A stretch of DNA of 64,000 bases from Pseudoneurospora amorphoporcata (taxonomy: Eukaryota > Ascomycota > Sordariomycetes > Sordariales > Sordariaceae), in the NCBI GenBank assembly GCA_033297205.1, contig MU859157.1:1-64000 (forward strand), given 5' to 3'. Made by a program: the position numbers and the translations under genes. Below, one piece after another: positions 45,262 through 57,745 of the stretch (position 1 is its first letter; each line of letters opens with the position of its first letter). The notes beneath the pieces are model-generated. The model was not told the DNA's origin and did no database searches. It was given only the letters and a program-made list of their open reading frames with translations.

Positions 45262-47923
45262 ATGTCGATTCCAACCCCTTCACTCCCGCCATTGACAACA
45301 GCATCGATAAATCCATCACCTTCACAAGCTACAAATGTCTCGACTGCTACCACTGCTGGTAGTACAGCAACAAAGCTATCAAACATAGTAACCGGATACT
45401 CTGCTAGACACCCAACACAACAGCCACCCGACTCTCCCTCTACTGGCACAAGTGCTACAGCTCCCATCTCCACACAGCACTTACACCCACAACAGCAGCC
45501 ACAGCAACACCAACACCAACCCCAATTGACTCGAGACAGCCAACCACCTCTTCCAACACAATCGCATCCACAACCAGAATCCTCGACAATATCTTCGCCG
45601 ATATTCCAAGCTGATGCCAATGCCACCGTCCTGGCAGCAACAGCCGCTGCCGCTGCCGACCATGAAGACCTCCAAGCTCTCCAAGCTGCCGTCGTAGCTG
45701 CTCCCGACGTCGTTGGTCAGCCATCACAACCACCCACAGACCCGGGCAATATTTCTGATCCTCAGTCATACCCGCCTGAAGCAATGGCCATCTATACACA
45801 GGCACTTCAGATGGCCTCCCAGACAGGTTCCCCGGCATCTGCTTCATCCGCCAAACCCCAGTCCAGGCCGACTCGCCTGCGGAGGGCGTGTGACATGTGC
45901 AGTTCAAGGAAAGTCAAGGTAAAGCCTGGCTAATCAGAACACTTATGTGTCTTTATTTCAGAGCTGACTCTTCCTTGTTATCATGTAGTGTGACGAGACT
46001 CATCCTTGCCGACCATGCCGCGACCTCCAGGTCGACTGTACGTTTAATCGGGAAATGAGGCGTCGAGGTCCTCCCAATAGGCATGTGGAGGCTGCCAGAG
46101 CGGCCAAACGTCCGCGACTCGAACCCGCCTTGCCGAATAATATGGACATGAGCCATGATACGCAGCCTCACAACGCCGCCCAGACTTTGATTTCCATTGC
46201 TGGAAACCCGCAAGGCAGCCCTTCGCAGGGACATGGGCAGAGCCATGCCATCCTCGATGCAGAAGCTATAGCACCGTGGCCTGTGTTGGTTCTCCTCGTC
46301 GACGACTTCTTCACCTATATCCATCCCTTAACGCCCTTCCCCCACGAGCCTACTTTCCGTCAGCAATTGGCCAACCGCGAAGACCAAAAGAGCCACGAGT
46401 TTCTGGCTTTGCTCGCAAGCATGGTTGGCTGCCTGGTTGCATCATTTCCCAGGACTGCACGGTTGCATCTCAAGTCACAGCATGGGATGAATCTGTTCCC
46501 CAAGGCCATTCATCTCGTTGACCGTTGCCGCCATGTGGCCATGGAAGCCCGTGGTACTTACTTCTACAACCGAGAAGACATGACGGTCTACGACGCAGTC
46601 ACAAGCTATTTCCTCGCCTTGGCTGCTGCTTACACTTTGCAATGGAAGGTGTGTCGCCGCTTCATGTCAGAAACTTCCAACATCATCAGAGAACTGGGAT
46701 ACCATAAACCACGTGACTTCTTCGCAGTCACCTACCGAGGCCCTGCCTTTGATCATGTACAGGACCAGATCGGCAAGCGTGTCTTCTGGGTCATGTTTTT
46801 AGGTGTCCGCTCAATGATGCAACTGGGCGGGCCCATGGGTGAGATAGTTTTCCCCCCGCCGACACCTGCCGAGCCGTATCCCGATTTCCCCGTTGAGGTG
46901 GACGATGACTTTATTCTTCCCTCCCAAATCCTGGTGCAGCCCAATTCCATCGTGTCGCGCCTGACGGGCTTCGTCCAGGCCATCAAGATCTACATGACCA
47001 TGAACTCTTTGGTTAGCATCGAGTTATCTTACGGCCTGACGACACTGCCCTTTCATGATCAAAAGGTTTTGTTACACGAATGCTTGCAAGCGGTGAAGCA
47101 GGTCATGGAAGGCATGCCCCGAGAACTCACTCTAGACTTAGACAGCAACGCCAACGGTGTGCCAACAAGCCTGGGTGAGCTACCTCAAGTTCCCGCGCCG
47201 CATGATGCTCTTGGCGAAACCGGATTCCAGTATTGCCCCCCCGCCTATCCTGCACATCAGCCGGCCTCCGACATCCGGCATGTCATCAACAATGACCCTG
47301 AACGTCGTCGCCTGCTTCAGTACGAGATTCAAAAGGCAAATATCTATGCCTCACAGGTTGCGACACGCTCGTACTATGTCGAACGCTACTTGAACCTTCG
47401 CGATGCCCATCGCGAGCATACCCGCAATCAAGCAGCTCAAGCATATGCCGCTGTCACGGCCGTGGAAAATAGCGTTAGCAATGGGGTTTCTCATGATAGT
47501 AAGAGCGTTGCGGCTGCTGCTCTACACGCTGCCGCAGAGCATTTACCTGATCCCATTGACGAGAACATGACCGCTGAGCGTGAGCTTATCGTTCAGGATC
47601 TTCTTGTCGTGCTTGCTTCTATCTCTCAACGCAACATGGAGCCCAATGGCGGATCCTTCATCAATAAGGTTCGTCAGGTGGCTTCCACCCTCGTCCACGA
47701 TGCCCCAGGGCGGAAAGGGCCCATGGCCACCAAAGCTCAAGAGCCTCTCACCCGCTTCCTAGACATTCTCATGAGGCTGGAAAAGACTGGGCCGGGCAAT
47801 ACGGACCAGGGTGATGGGGCTATGACTCCGCAGGATGAAGAGATGGAACTCAGGAGCTGGGCGGACCTGCGAGAGCACCAGATGCGGTTTTACCAAAGTG
47901 GGGGATTCATGGGCCAGATCTAG
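45262..47923 (+). CDS. Zn(II)2Cys6 transcription factor with fungal-specific TF domain
   Basis: Exons 45262-45918 and 45989-47923 (70-bp intron, phase 0); 863 aa. The intron falls inside the zinc cluster, between CDMCSSRKVK and CDETHPCRPC. Splicing yields C210-x2-C213-x6-C220-x5-C226-x2-C229-x6-C236, a canonical binuclear cluster followed by the basic linker RRRGPPNRH. Before it lies a ~200-residue Thr/Ser/Gln-rich region with polyQ. The middle homology region (DDFFTYIHPLTPFPHEPTF..., residues ~310-600) is the fungal-specific TF domain. It reads toward the FAD monooxygenase gene. Resembles sugar/aromatic utilisation regulators, but I cannot name the target. Confidence 0.92.
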
Positions 47924-48798
47924 CCTAAAGATGTCATTCACAAAGCGTGCGGTCGTTACACGAAGCGGTGTTATCAGCGTCTTGTTCCGAGTTCTTACAG
48001 CTCGTCCTTCTCACGTTTTGTCCCATGCGTGTTTCTGTTCAAGCGACGGGAGTTAAACGGTGTTGGGACCACAATGGAATGTCAAAGGCTATTTATCCAA
48101 CATGTGTGAGCACCATGACGATAAAAAAAAAGAAAAAAAAGGGGCCATAGTCGACGCTGTTCGGACGGTTTCCTCCTGATGGACATTCCTTCGGTAGTCT
48201 CGTGATTAAGGTAGCATTCCATCATTGCTTTCTGGTCCCGATTTATAACCATTCCGGTCCATTCGTAACATTCTCTGCGATGACTGTCCGCGCTGACTTA
48301 CATATGGTATTGCTCTTTGGCTTCCTGTTTCTAGGAAGCTGTGTGGCCATTTCGTAGCAGGTGAAATCATGGTTAAAGTGTTTCCACAGACATCCATGGC
48401 AGTACCACTGATGTTCAATGGTTACACCGAGGCTCGGACTAAGAGAGTTGCCGGGATCTCGGACTAGCTTTCGGCCAAGCAAACGGGTCTTGCCGGTGAG
48501 GGGCATATCATATACCCTATACTTGCTACTCCGTTACACAGCGCTAGGATACTGCTTGTACTGCAGCAAGGCAACCACTCGAGGAATATTGCATGATATT
48601 ACCGGAAGCCGCTGCGCGGTATGGATCGGGATCGTCGGTGGACTCGAAGGGGGGGTATCCGGGACGTCTGAGGTTGATATGAGGTCGAAGATCCCATAGA
48701 AAGCGCCGGGCCCGACACTGATTCTCATCATCAAGCCCAGCATCAATCTCTCACCCGGGGTTCTCACTGTCTTTGCAGCACGAACAGTTCTTCGCACC
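47924..48798. other. Intergenic region
   Basis: 3' flank of the Zn2Cys6 gene and promoter of the FAD monooxygenase. An A-rich run near 48122-48140. No gene recognised. Confidence 0.6.
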
Positions 48799-50362
48799 AT
48801 GACTTCTGCCCAAGAAACTAACAAGTTGCATGTCCTGGTCATAGGTGCCGGCCTTGGTGGCTTGACACTCGCCCAAGGTCTTCGCAAGCAAGGCATTAGC
48901 TTCGAGATCTTTGAGCGTGACGCCGGCGCTGAGGCAAGAGGCCAAGGATACGCCGTTGGACTTCACGAGTAAATACTCACCTCCTTCGCTCCTCCCGGTG
49001 GTTATGCTTCCTAGACACTGACGCACGGTACCGACAGTCCAGAAAAGCTCTTCGGCGGCTCTCTCCCCGATGAAGTCTTCTCATCGCTCCGATCATCATG
49101 CCACCTCCTTCCTCTACAGCTACCTTCCTGTGTAGCCATGTTCTTCCCCGATGGACGGGCAGGGTACGTGACAGATAGCCCGGAGACGCCTTGCCTCCGA
49201 GCCCACAGGTTACGGCTGAGGCAGGCTTTAGCTGCCAACATTGATATCCAGTGGAGGAAGAAGGCGCAGAGGATCGAAGAGAGTGAGGATAAGGTGACGG
49301 TGTGGTTTGAGGATGGGACACACGCGGAGGGTACTGTGCTTGTTGGCGCAGATGGAACTTTTAGTGCTGGTTTGTTATCTTATTCCCCATTGTTTGCTGA
49401 TGAAGATACGGATCATGTGTACAGTGGCTGACAAAATCATCCTAATCAACAGTCCGCCCACACGTCCTCCAAAAACCAAACTCCGAGGTCCTGCAAATCT
49501 CAACCTACTCCACCATCACCATGGGCGAGTGCCGCCTCGACCGCGCGGAGATGGAGAGTCAGCTGCAATTGGCCTACTCGTGTTTCATCGCCTTTGGACC
49601 GGACTTCGTCCTCTTCAGCGGCCTCAACCGCGTCAGCGACGATGGGTCTTACGGAGATTACTACTGGATGACAGTGGAGAGTCAGGAGGTGGGCTGTGAT
49701 CATTGGGTCAAGACGGGCACGGTGGAAGAGAGGCTGCGGAAGTCGAAGGAGAGGGTTCAAGCGCTGGATTCGAAGTTGAGAGTCGCGGTGGAGAAGACGG
49801 AAGTGGAGGGGGTCAAAAAGGTTACGGTATGTGAATGTCGACTGTCTGTTGGGCATGGTGACGCAGGGAAATATCCAGTCAACTGACAATAGTGTCCTGT
49901 CGCAGACATGGTACGATGCTCTGATAGAGGATATCCCTCCCGTCAACAGGGTCATTTTGATCGGGGATGCCGCGCATCCGATGACGCCGAGTAAGTGCTC
50001 CCCAACGTACCATCTTCAATGTTGACTCTTTTTCGTCAACCATGTAAGTTCATTCAGATCACCGAGCGAAATCTGACCAGATTTTCTTCTCGACAGGCCG
50101 CGGAGAAGGCGCAATCTACGCCATAAGGGACGCAGTCGGGCTCTCCAAGCTTCTGACCGAAAACAAACACCAGCCGATGGAGCCGCTCCGGCAAAAGATG
50201 GACGAGTACCAGCGAACGCTGGTAAGCGAAGGCAATAAATCGATCTTCTTGGCGAGGCAGGTGATGGCGAAGGCTAGGCAGAGGGAGACGGTGGGGAAGC
50301 CTATGGCTTGGGGGTATGAGTTGAAGATTGTTGATGAGCCTACGCCGTTGCCACTTCAGTAG
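48799..50362 (+). CDS. FAD-dependent monooxygenase (salicylate hydroxylase-like)
   Basis: Five exons: 48799-48968, 49038-49369, 49453-49826, 49906-49990 and 50097-50362; 408 aa. For the first intron the acceptor CGACAG before 49038 keeps frame and gives ...GYAVGLH-DPEKLFGG; the earlier TAG acceptor would not. Motifs are the Rossmann GxGxxG (VIGAGLGGL, 14-22), the FAD ribose Glu (FEIFERD), GADG, and the GDAAHPMTP flavin motif (about 312-320). The enzyme would use NAD(P)H and O2 to hydroxylate an aromatic or polyketide substrate. It has no membrane anchor at the C-terminus. Together with the flanking regulator and the O-methyltransferase it may belong to a small metabolic cluster. Confidence 0.87.
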
Positions 50363-51173
50363 GGTTTCGGGATTGGAGAGCGCATCCCCTCAGCGGTTGA
50401 AAACTTGAAAAGAGGCTTCTTGGCCTTGTTGGTGCCAGCCAGCGTGAAAGAACGGAAGACACCGAAAAGACTCTCGAGGAGCTGGGCACAGAGCCCGCGG
50501 GTCTGGAACTCTCCGGCGAGGGTTGATAGCTTTGCTGGCTTCCTCGCTTATTGTGGTGTAGACGCTCTTGGTGTCATGATCTCTTTTACTAGCGTCTTGG
50601 TGTTGAACTGCCTGAACAGTTTCGATATCCCGCTGCAAGATCCCGAGTACGGATTGTGCTCCGGTACTACCGTCTAGCGATCATGTTGTTCCTGCTTAAA
50701 ATCAAAACAGTCTCGCCAAGCATGCAGGCACTCAGCCTTTATGGTAATATCCGGGGCATCCAATGAGTGGTGCGCTTGGGAACAGCTCTCCCTGCTCCAA
50801 CTGTTTTCTTCCAACATATCCCCAAGATATCTTTCGCAAGCATCACCAAATGCAAACACGGCACGATCCCCGCAAATCGGGAACGACTAACGGCATGTGA
50901 TTTTAGCCCTACGACCTACGACCTACGACCCCAGAACCGCGATCGCGTCATGATTGCATCTCGGCTGGGGAATAAATGGTGCGATAGTTATTATGGTTGC
51001 CTAGGTGGTTGTTACAAAGTGGCGATGGAGGACGAAGGATACCTCAAGAGCACAATTGAGGGAAATGTACTAGGTATAAAAGACATCACTTCACCTTCTT
51101 CATTTCAGCCGCAAGTGTCGCTGAACTAGCACGCACTTGCCAATCTTCTGCTTCACCATTCGAACCAGCCAAG
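50363..51173. other. Intergenic with 7-bp tandem repeat
   Basis: Upstream of the DUF3237 gene. CCTACGA is repeated three times at 50908-50928. Frames 50405-50677 and 50767-51129 look non-coding. Confidence 0.55.
51075..51081 (+). promoter_or_regulatory. TATA box of DUF3237 gene
   Basis: TATAAAA lies 99 bp upstream of the ATG at 51174, an ordinary core-promoter position. Function inferred from motif and distance. Confidence 0.5.
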
Positions 51174-51808
51174 ATGTTCTCCAAGCTTGTCTTTGCCCTT
51201 TCCACGTTGGCCCTGGCCATCCAGGGCTCATACGCTCACCCCATCAGCGCCGCCCCAGTCGCCGTTCCCGCTCCTCCTGGCCTCAGCTTCCTGTACTCCC
51301 TTAACTGTACCCTCGGCACGATCATCCCCGTCGGCACTGGCCCACGCGAAAATAGGATTGTAATTCCCATTATTGGCGGGATTTTTCAGGGTCCTAAGTT
51401 GAAGGGTATGCACCTTACCGTCTCTCACCTACCTCCCCGCCAATCCCCTACTATCCCGTTTTTCTCTTCACCCCTCCAAGTCTCAACATGGAATAACCTG
51501 ACATTCCCTCCCTCGCCATAGGCAAGATCCTCAACCTAGGAGCCGACTGGGCCCTCTCCAGTACTAGTGGTGCCGAAAGCACAACCAACGTCGACACGCG
51601 CTACCAGCTCGTTACAGATGACGGCGCCAACATCTTCATCCAGACAAACGGGCCGGCCAAAAAGGACGGGAAGGTGCACCTCCGGATTACTTTCGAGACG
51701 GGCAGCACCAAGTATTTCTGGCTCAATAGCGTCGTGGCGGTGGGCATTTTGACTACCGGCGACGGGTGGGTGGGGATTGATGTTTGGGAGGTTTTGAGTC
51801 CTGCGTGA
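51174..51808 (+). CDS. Secreted DUF3237 protein
   Basis: Exons 51174-51405 and 51522-51808 (116-bp intron, GTATGC...CATAG); 172 aa. MFSKLVFALSTLALAIQGSYA is a signal peptide. The rest matches DUF3237 (PF11578): GLSFLYSLNCTLG, GPRENRIVIPIIGGIFQGPKLKGKILNLGADWAL, DTRYQLVTDDGANIFIQTNGP, HLRITFETG, YFWLNSVVAVGIL and a final IDVWEV. The fold is a small beta barrel of unknown function, often encoded near oxidative or secondary-metabolic enzymes. Here it lies 0.8 kb from the FAD monooxygenase. Confidence 0.88.
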
Positions 51809-52100
51809 GCGTGGAAAAGAAGCAGGAGACTAGAACATCATGGAGGAGGTGGCGGATGATGGGTTGATGCCAAAAGGAGGGAGAGAGGGTGTGGCTGCGA
51901 AAGGGGACCAATCTAATTGAAGAAAGGCATGACAATGAAGCAGAGTATGAATAAGGGTTCATGACGGAGATATAAAGGAGTACACTGGTTGTCAATTGCG
52001 TTCCACGACGACGACGACGAAACCTTCCACTCTCCTGAACCCTTCCGATTTATAGGTGCGTCTTTCATTGCACGTCCTCAACCATTGGCGGTTAACAACC

Positions 52101-52173
52101 GCCCGGCTAGCTCAATCGGTAGAGCGTGAGACTCTTAATCTCAAGGTTGTGGGTTCGACCCCCACGTCGGGCT
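52101..52173 (+). tRNA. tRNA-Lys (CTT), intronless copy
   Basis: 73 nt: acceptor GCCCGGC/GTCGGGC, D-arm GCTC...GAGC, anticodon stem TGAGA/TCTCA with loop CTCTTAA (anticodon CTT), T-arm GTGGG-TTCGACC-CCCAC, discriminator T. T-rich terminator sequence begins at about 52208. The mature sequence is identical to the intron-containing gene at 63239-63326. Confidence 0.95.
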
Positions 52174-52661
52174 CAATTCCCGATGTTTCTGATTCAGAAC
52201 AACGTCTCCCTTTTTCCTTTCTTTTTTTGGGCGTCGGAGAATTTTTTTGTTTCAAACATTACATTTTTTTCGTGTTTATCATGGCCCCATATTAGCTCCG
52301 CTTTTGTGACCCACTTGCCTTTTTGGTTTGGTGAGACGGATTTTATTGGTGGCTTTTTTCCCCGTGGGGACGATTGTAGCGGAATGTCTGAGGAATACAA
52401 ACAACTCTAATTCTAAACCATTCAGTTAGGTATCTTAATCTTGAAACAAAAGAAAAGGCCAAGTCTAGAATCGGGAATTTGATAGATCTGTGCCTTCGGA
52501 ATCCTACCGACAGAGCACCAAACCCAGAAAGAAGAGAAAGAAGAACAAGGAAAAATAAGACCAACAAAGAAGAAAACGGAGACAACAGTGCACCAAGAAC
52601 CATCTAAACTCTGAGGGGTATCCATCCATTAACAATCCCAAGCCACTCTCACACACACGGC
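52174..52661. other. Intergenic region
   Basis: T-rich pol III terminator area followed by the 3' flank of the second rhodopsin-like gene. No gene recognised. Confidence 0.6.
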
Positions 52662-54233
52662 TTAAACAGCAGCCCATCTAGTAGCAGCCGTCGTCCCCAC
52701 TCCTTCCTCCCCCACCTGATCATAAGCAACAGTGACAGACCTAGTCTGCACAATGCTCCCGTCATTCATATGTCCCCGCTCTCTCTCCATGTCCTCCTCT
52801 GCGTTGTCGTTATGGCTATCCCTCTTCTTCAAATTCTCCTCACTCTCCTCCCTGGCATGCATCGTAAACCCGTACTGATCAACCTTCTTTTTGTTTCTAG
52901 CGGTACTTCCCATCTCGAGGGCGTCTGGCCCACTCCGCTTGCTTTTGTTCATCCCAGCATTTCCTCCTGTGCCGTCGGCGTAGTGACCGCCGGTGGCGTC
53001 GTCGCTGGAGCCGGTCTTGTAACCTTTGGATCGCCAGATTCTGCGGCCTTTGGCTTTTTCGACGAGAGGTTGGAGGAGGGGGATGCAAGCGGCTATTATT
53101 ATTAGGTTGCCTTCGATGCTGGTTTGGGGGAGAAGCGTGGTTAGCGGGGTCTTCTTTGTGTGGGAAATGGGAATGGAAGGGTGGTAGGCATCGATAACAC
53201 TTACGAGGTCCAGTATAAAGGGTCGCAGAGATCGTAGCTGACGTCTTGACTTGAGAGAGTCGATACGCCAGTTGCCTTGATGATACCGACAGCACCCGAG
53301 CTAGTAAGACGTTGTAATGTCAGTCAACATAGATCGTGGCGTAAGGCAAACAGATGTCAAACGTCAACGCCACGGGGAATACATACACGAGACCCATACC
53401 GAGAGCAGAGCTCAGAGCTAGCTTCTTCTTGGTGTGCATTTGCAGCTTCCAAAGAACAACAGCCGGGTAGATGGCCAAGTAAAAGTCAAGAAAGGCAGAG
53501 CAAGCTGTGGAGTGTGGTGATGATGTGGTTAGCTAGGGTTCCTTTCTTACCCTGCTCCTCAGAGGTGAACTTTCTTCGCGACAGCAGCCAAAACCAGATA
53601 AACTTACTACTAGCCCAATAAGCCAACCCCTCCAGCACCTCCGGAGCAAGACAGTTATGAGGCATAGTAAGAGTCCAGAGCGCATGAACCGGCGTACACT
53701 GCAGCAGCAAGGTCATGACCATAGCCGTGAGCGACAGACAGCAGATGGTGCCCATGGACCACAAGATTATGGTGTGCACCCGGCTGGGCGCGAGCAGTCG
53801 GACTAGGAGAGCGATGACGGCTAGCTTGGGAAAACCGAGCGTTTCGATTCCGGGGAAGTAGGCGGCCATCATCCACCTGATGGTGTTTTCCTTTTGCTCG
53901 AGGTCGAGGTCGGCAAAGTGTCGGCCATTGCCCCAGGAGACGGATATCGTTACGAAGATGTTGGAGAGAACGGCGCAGAACTGTGAGGATGGGAATGGTT
54001 GAGTCATGTCAGCTTTTGTGGAAGAATGTTCATAGCTATTGACGGTCATTCAGGGGAGCATCGATCGTTTGAGCGGGTGGTATACTGACACACGAAAAAA
54101 TAATGATGTAGTCATCGGCGGCGAGCCTGTCGTGCACGACAGCTCGGACGTAGAGACGAGCGCCGACGAAGAGAATGGCGAGTACCGTGAATATCCAGCA
54201 CACCGCAATCATCATCGGGCCTTTGTCTTCCAT
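52662..54233 (-). CDS. Second Fung_rhodopsin (PTH11-like) membrane protein
   Basis: Five exons: 54233-54090, 53980-53608, 53504-53387, 53300-53205 and 53118-52662, with introns of 86-109 bp; all phases agree, giving 395 aa. Helices include MMIAVCWIFTVLAILFVGAR, FPKLAVIALLVRLL, IILWSMGTICCLSLTAMVM and FLDFYLAIYPAVVLWKL. Landmarks are RLAADDYIIIFSC, QCTPVHALW, KKKLALSSALGMGLVSGAVGIIK and CDPLYWTSIEGNLIIIAACIPLLQPL, as in PF20684. A ~120-residue charged cytoplasmic tail follows. The gene is only distantly similar to the first Fung_rhodopsin gene at 11.5 kb. Receptor-like role possible; ligand unknown. Confidence 0.85.
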
Positions 54234-56376
54234 CTTGTTTTGGCGGTCGAAAGACCAATATTACCTGTAGCTAGTGTTGAGGGTGGAAGGGTGCATTCGA
54301 AGAAACAAACCCCGTTTTACACCAAAAGCACATCACCGCACACGGATGGCTTCGAAGTAGGAGCAAATATACATATAGATATCGTAGATGAAGATGGATG
54401 GCATGCTGTACAACGACACTCAACTCTAAATGATTCGCGTACAAAGTCCGGGATTATCAGCTTCAGTAGCAACGAAACCTGTAGCAAGTCCCAGACATAG
54501 GTAGGAATCGGCCACCCAATGCCGGGGATCTTGACAGTTGAACCGAGTAAAACTACGACCCACGAAGAAGCTGTACCCGAGCCAAGGGACTGGGAACCTT
54601 CAGTTTCGAACATCTGGCAACGTCTGTCAACGCTCTCTGTTATAAAACTCGTACTGGGTCGCTTGCAAGAAGCAATATTGTGATACCCCCTTGACCCAAG
54701 CCGCTGGGACTTGGACTCTCTTAAGTCTCTACGTGCAGGTGGCTTACAGGCCTACCACGCTCTTGGTTATGGTCTTCACCTGTCGTAGAATGACATGGTT
54801 CCTTGCAGTACAATGGACAGGCGTTGAGTGGCCAGGTCGGAACCCCTTTTTTAGCGAAGAGCGAAAGAAACAAAGTTCCAGGGGTTGAAACTCTCCGTGG
54901 TGCTCGACAATGTCTTTGTTGGCTGAAATAATGTAGGGACTCAGGGTACGGCGCCCGTCTTGAGACTGGTCGGAGCGAAGCTGGGTGAAAGAGGGCGCCC
55001 CGAGGTCAATATGCTCCAGTTTGTTGTATCCTGGGGAAGGGGATTTTTTTCTTTGATGGGAAAGATAACTCCAAAAGTCAGGGTCATGATGAGGTTGGTG
55101 AGGTGTCGACATGGTGACGACAAGAGAATGAGTGGTTGATGGCTGGGGAAGCTGTGTGATAAACACGTCGACAAGGCATGTACGCCCATGTGCACTGTAG
55201 GCGCGAGTCTCAAGAAACAATCCATCGGTGCGTGAGAATCCGCGAGTGTCCATGCTGTTCGGTGGAAGTCGCCATCTTCTTCGTTCCTTCGTAGGGGACG
55301 GGGTGGCGGTGAGGAAGTTGTCTCGCTCTTTCCCCATCTTGCCAACCTCCATGCTCACTGTCAGAACAAGCATGCATGGGATTTGCATTTCTTTGACGAC
55401 GAGATTTCGAGTTTCAGTAGACCGCAACGTCGAACCCACTGTTCATGAAACGGTCGGTGCGTGCTGCACAGTGTGATGTTTTTTGTGCATTTCCTTGTGG
55501 AGTTCCACTTGGCCTCGGAACAGCGAGCCGGTGCCTGGATTGGGCCCGTACTACCTAATGTCCCGGACAGACTGGATTAGCGAGTCTCGGTTAGTGCCGA
55601 GCCACTGTCATAGCGCCAACGGTCCTGCTAACAACACTTATCCGGTGGGTCCAGCCTACCAGCCCTACATCTGACACAGTGCAGCTTTCCTTTCTTCTTT
55701 CTTCAACGTCGTCCCATCCTCTTTTCATGATCATGCATTCTTATGCCTAGTTTTGAATCAATCTTATGACCATCGGTGTTTTAATCCCGGGGGCAACACA
55801 TACACGGGCGGGAATGTGAGGACAGCCGGGATGGCAGGGTGACAATGAAGGAGGCCGATTCACCTTTGTGCATTTTATGCCACCACTCGAGGGAGCGGGT
55901 CAATACAGTTCAAACCTCAAGGTACGTGCCAGGTTCTACTTCTAGAAGCAAAGAGTGTAAAAGTATCGCCCTCATATCGGCCCCCGGCTATTTTTGCTAG
56001 TCGAGATTTCTGATCAGGTTTTCCAACCCCCTATCCCGGAGCTACTCGACCGGTCCACCGCCATAGCCATCATGGTGACCAGCGTTTTACCTGCCGAAAC
56101 AGTTACTCTGGTTGCTTCAAGAAGCAATATTCCGTCGCCACAAAGTGTATATCTGTGGAGATGAGATGTGCTGGCTCATCAGGGGTTTATCTCTCCCCGC
56201 AAAGGGGGGAGACAGCAAGAGGAGCCCAAGCCTGTAGATTGTCCTCAGCACCACGGATACGCAAGCCCTTTCATGTATAAAAGCGGGAGCGTAATCCCCT
56301 CCACTTGCCTTCAACAGCCTCAACAGCCCCCTTATCATTCTCTTTGGTTCGGTACCTCATCACACATACAGCCAAC
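54234..56376. other. 2.1-kb region with no confident gene
   Basis: A 231-aa minus-strand frame at 54744-55439 (internal start MSTPHQPHHDPDFW) is the longest but has no recognisable domain, signal peptide or family similarity and may be fortuitous. The 3' end of the interval is the O-methyltransferase promoter. Confidence 0.45.
56276..56282 (+). promoter_or_regulatory. TATA box of O-methyltransferase gene
   Basis: TATAAAA lies 101 bp upstream of the ATG at 56377, almost the same distance as in the DUF3237 gene. Inferred from motif and position. Confidence 0.5.
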
Positions 56377-57745
56377 ATGTCCTCAACAGTTGATCTCTCG
56401 CTCGCCACTCAGCCAAGTGACGCCGATGCTGTGCCGGGGTTGATCAAGGATCTCAATGCTCTCAACGGAAATTGGAAGGAAGGAGATGAGGAGACGCGCT
56501 ACAAGATGATTGTCAAGGCACGGAGTCTTCTCCAGTCTCTCATGACACCCCGTGAGCAGACGGTGCAACACACATGGGCTGATGTAAGTGACCGAGTCGC
56601 TCCCCAAAGCTATCATTACCTTGTTGCTGACAATAAGCACAACTATAGCCCGGACTTGGTGCTGCTTTGACTACTGGTGTCGATGTTGGTCTTTGGAAGC
56701 TCATGGTCAAGAATGGCGTCGATGCCGTCCACAACGTTGAGGACCTGGCCAAGTCCTTGGGCATGGATCCTGAACTTCTCGGTTAGTAGCTCAACAACTT
56801 CATGAACAAAGAAAACAAGACTTTGAGCTAACGGGCCAAATTACAGGTCGTCTTCTCCGCCATGTGTGCGCCATGGGCCATCTTGAAGAGGTGGCTCAGG
56901 ATGAGTACAAGCTCACAAACTTTACCAGGTCTTTGAGCCTCGATGTCATCGGCGACAGCTATCTTTGCCTGCTTGGTGGCATTGGTCGCAGCCCCATTGA
57001 GTTCTACAAGTTCCTTCGTGAGACCAACTGGCGGAATCCCGTCGATGCCACCCGCACGGCATTCCATGTGTCATACGACAGCAAAGTGCCAAACTCCATG
57101 GCGTATCTCGGGTCCATCGGCATGGGTCCTCAGATGAACCGCATGATGGGCGGCTACAGGCAGGGCCGCTTGCCATGGCATCACCCCAAGATCTATCCCG
57201 TCGAGGAAGAATTGTTCCCTGGCGCCGAGCCCGACGCGCCTCTGGTAGTCGACGTCGCTGGCGGTCTCGGTCATGACATCGACGAGTTCAAGAGGAACTA
57301 CCCAAATCACCCCGGCAAACTGATCCTACAAGACCTCGCCCCCGTCATCGAAGATGCCAAGGACATCGACCCCTCGATCGAGCGCATGCCCCACGACTTC
57401 CTGGCTGAGCAGCCCATCAGGGGAGCCAGGGCTTACTTCATGCACTCCATCCTCCACGACTGGCCGGATGATGTTTGCCAGAAGATCCTCGCTCGTACGG
57501 CGGAGGCAATGAAGCCCGGTTATAGCAAGCTGCTCATCTTCGAATGCGTGATCCCACGAACCGGTGCTTATTGGGAGAGCACCGCGGGTGACATGCTGAT
57601 GATGACGCAGCTGTCGGCTTGTGAGCGGACGGAGGACCAGTGGCACAAACTCATTGAGGACAGCGGGTTGGGATTGAAGATTACGAAGTTCTGGTCGAGT
57701 GGATTGAGTGCTGTTGAGAATGTGATTGAGTGCGCGCTGGCCTAA
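56377..57745 (+). CDS. SAM-dependent O-methyltransferase (plant/fungal type 2)
   Basis: Exons 56377-56583, 56649-56781 and 56847-57745; introns 65 bp each; 412 aa. Residues 1-110 form the winged-helix dimerisation region. SAM motif I is VVDVAGGLGHD (around residue 249), followed by LILQDLAPVI and RMPHDFLAEQPIRGARAYFMHSILHDWPDD, in which His317 is the likely catalytic base. The ending LLIFECVIPRTGAYWESTAGDMLMMTQLSACERTEDQWHKLIEDSGL is typical of O-methyltransferase family 2 (PF00891). Such enzymes methylate hydroxyls on polyketides or aromatics. Together with the FAD monooxygenase, DUF3237 protein and Zn2Cys6 regulator, it suggests metabolite tailoring. Confidence 0.92.

Noticed and set aside
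49500..49955. 151-aa minus-strand frame
   Set aside because: Antisense to exon 3 of the FAD monooxygenase, which has clear family motifs.
54744..55439. 231-aa minus-strand frame as a gene
   Set aside because: No domain, signal peptide, splice context or compositional support; described only as a frame within an intergenic region.
55560..55600. Possible 5S rRNA-like segment (GGATTAG...TCGG...)
   Set aside because: Only a short resemblance; the conserved 5S 5' half and internal promoter are not present around it.
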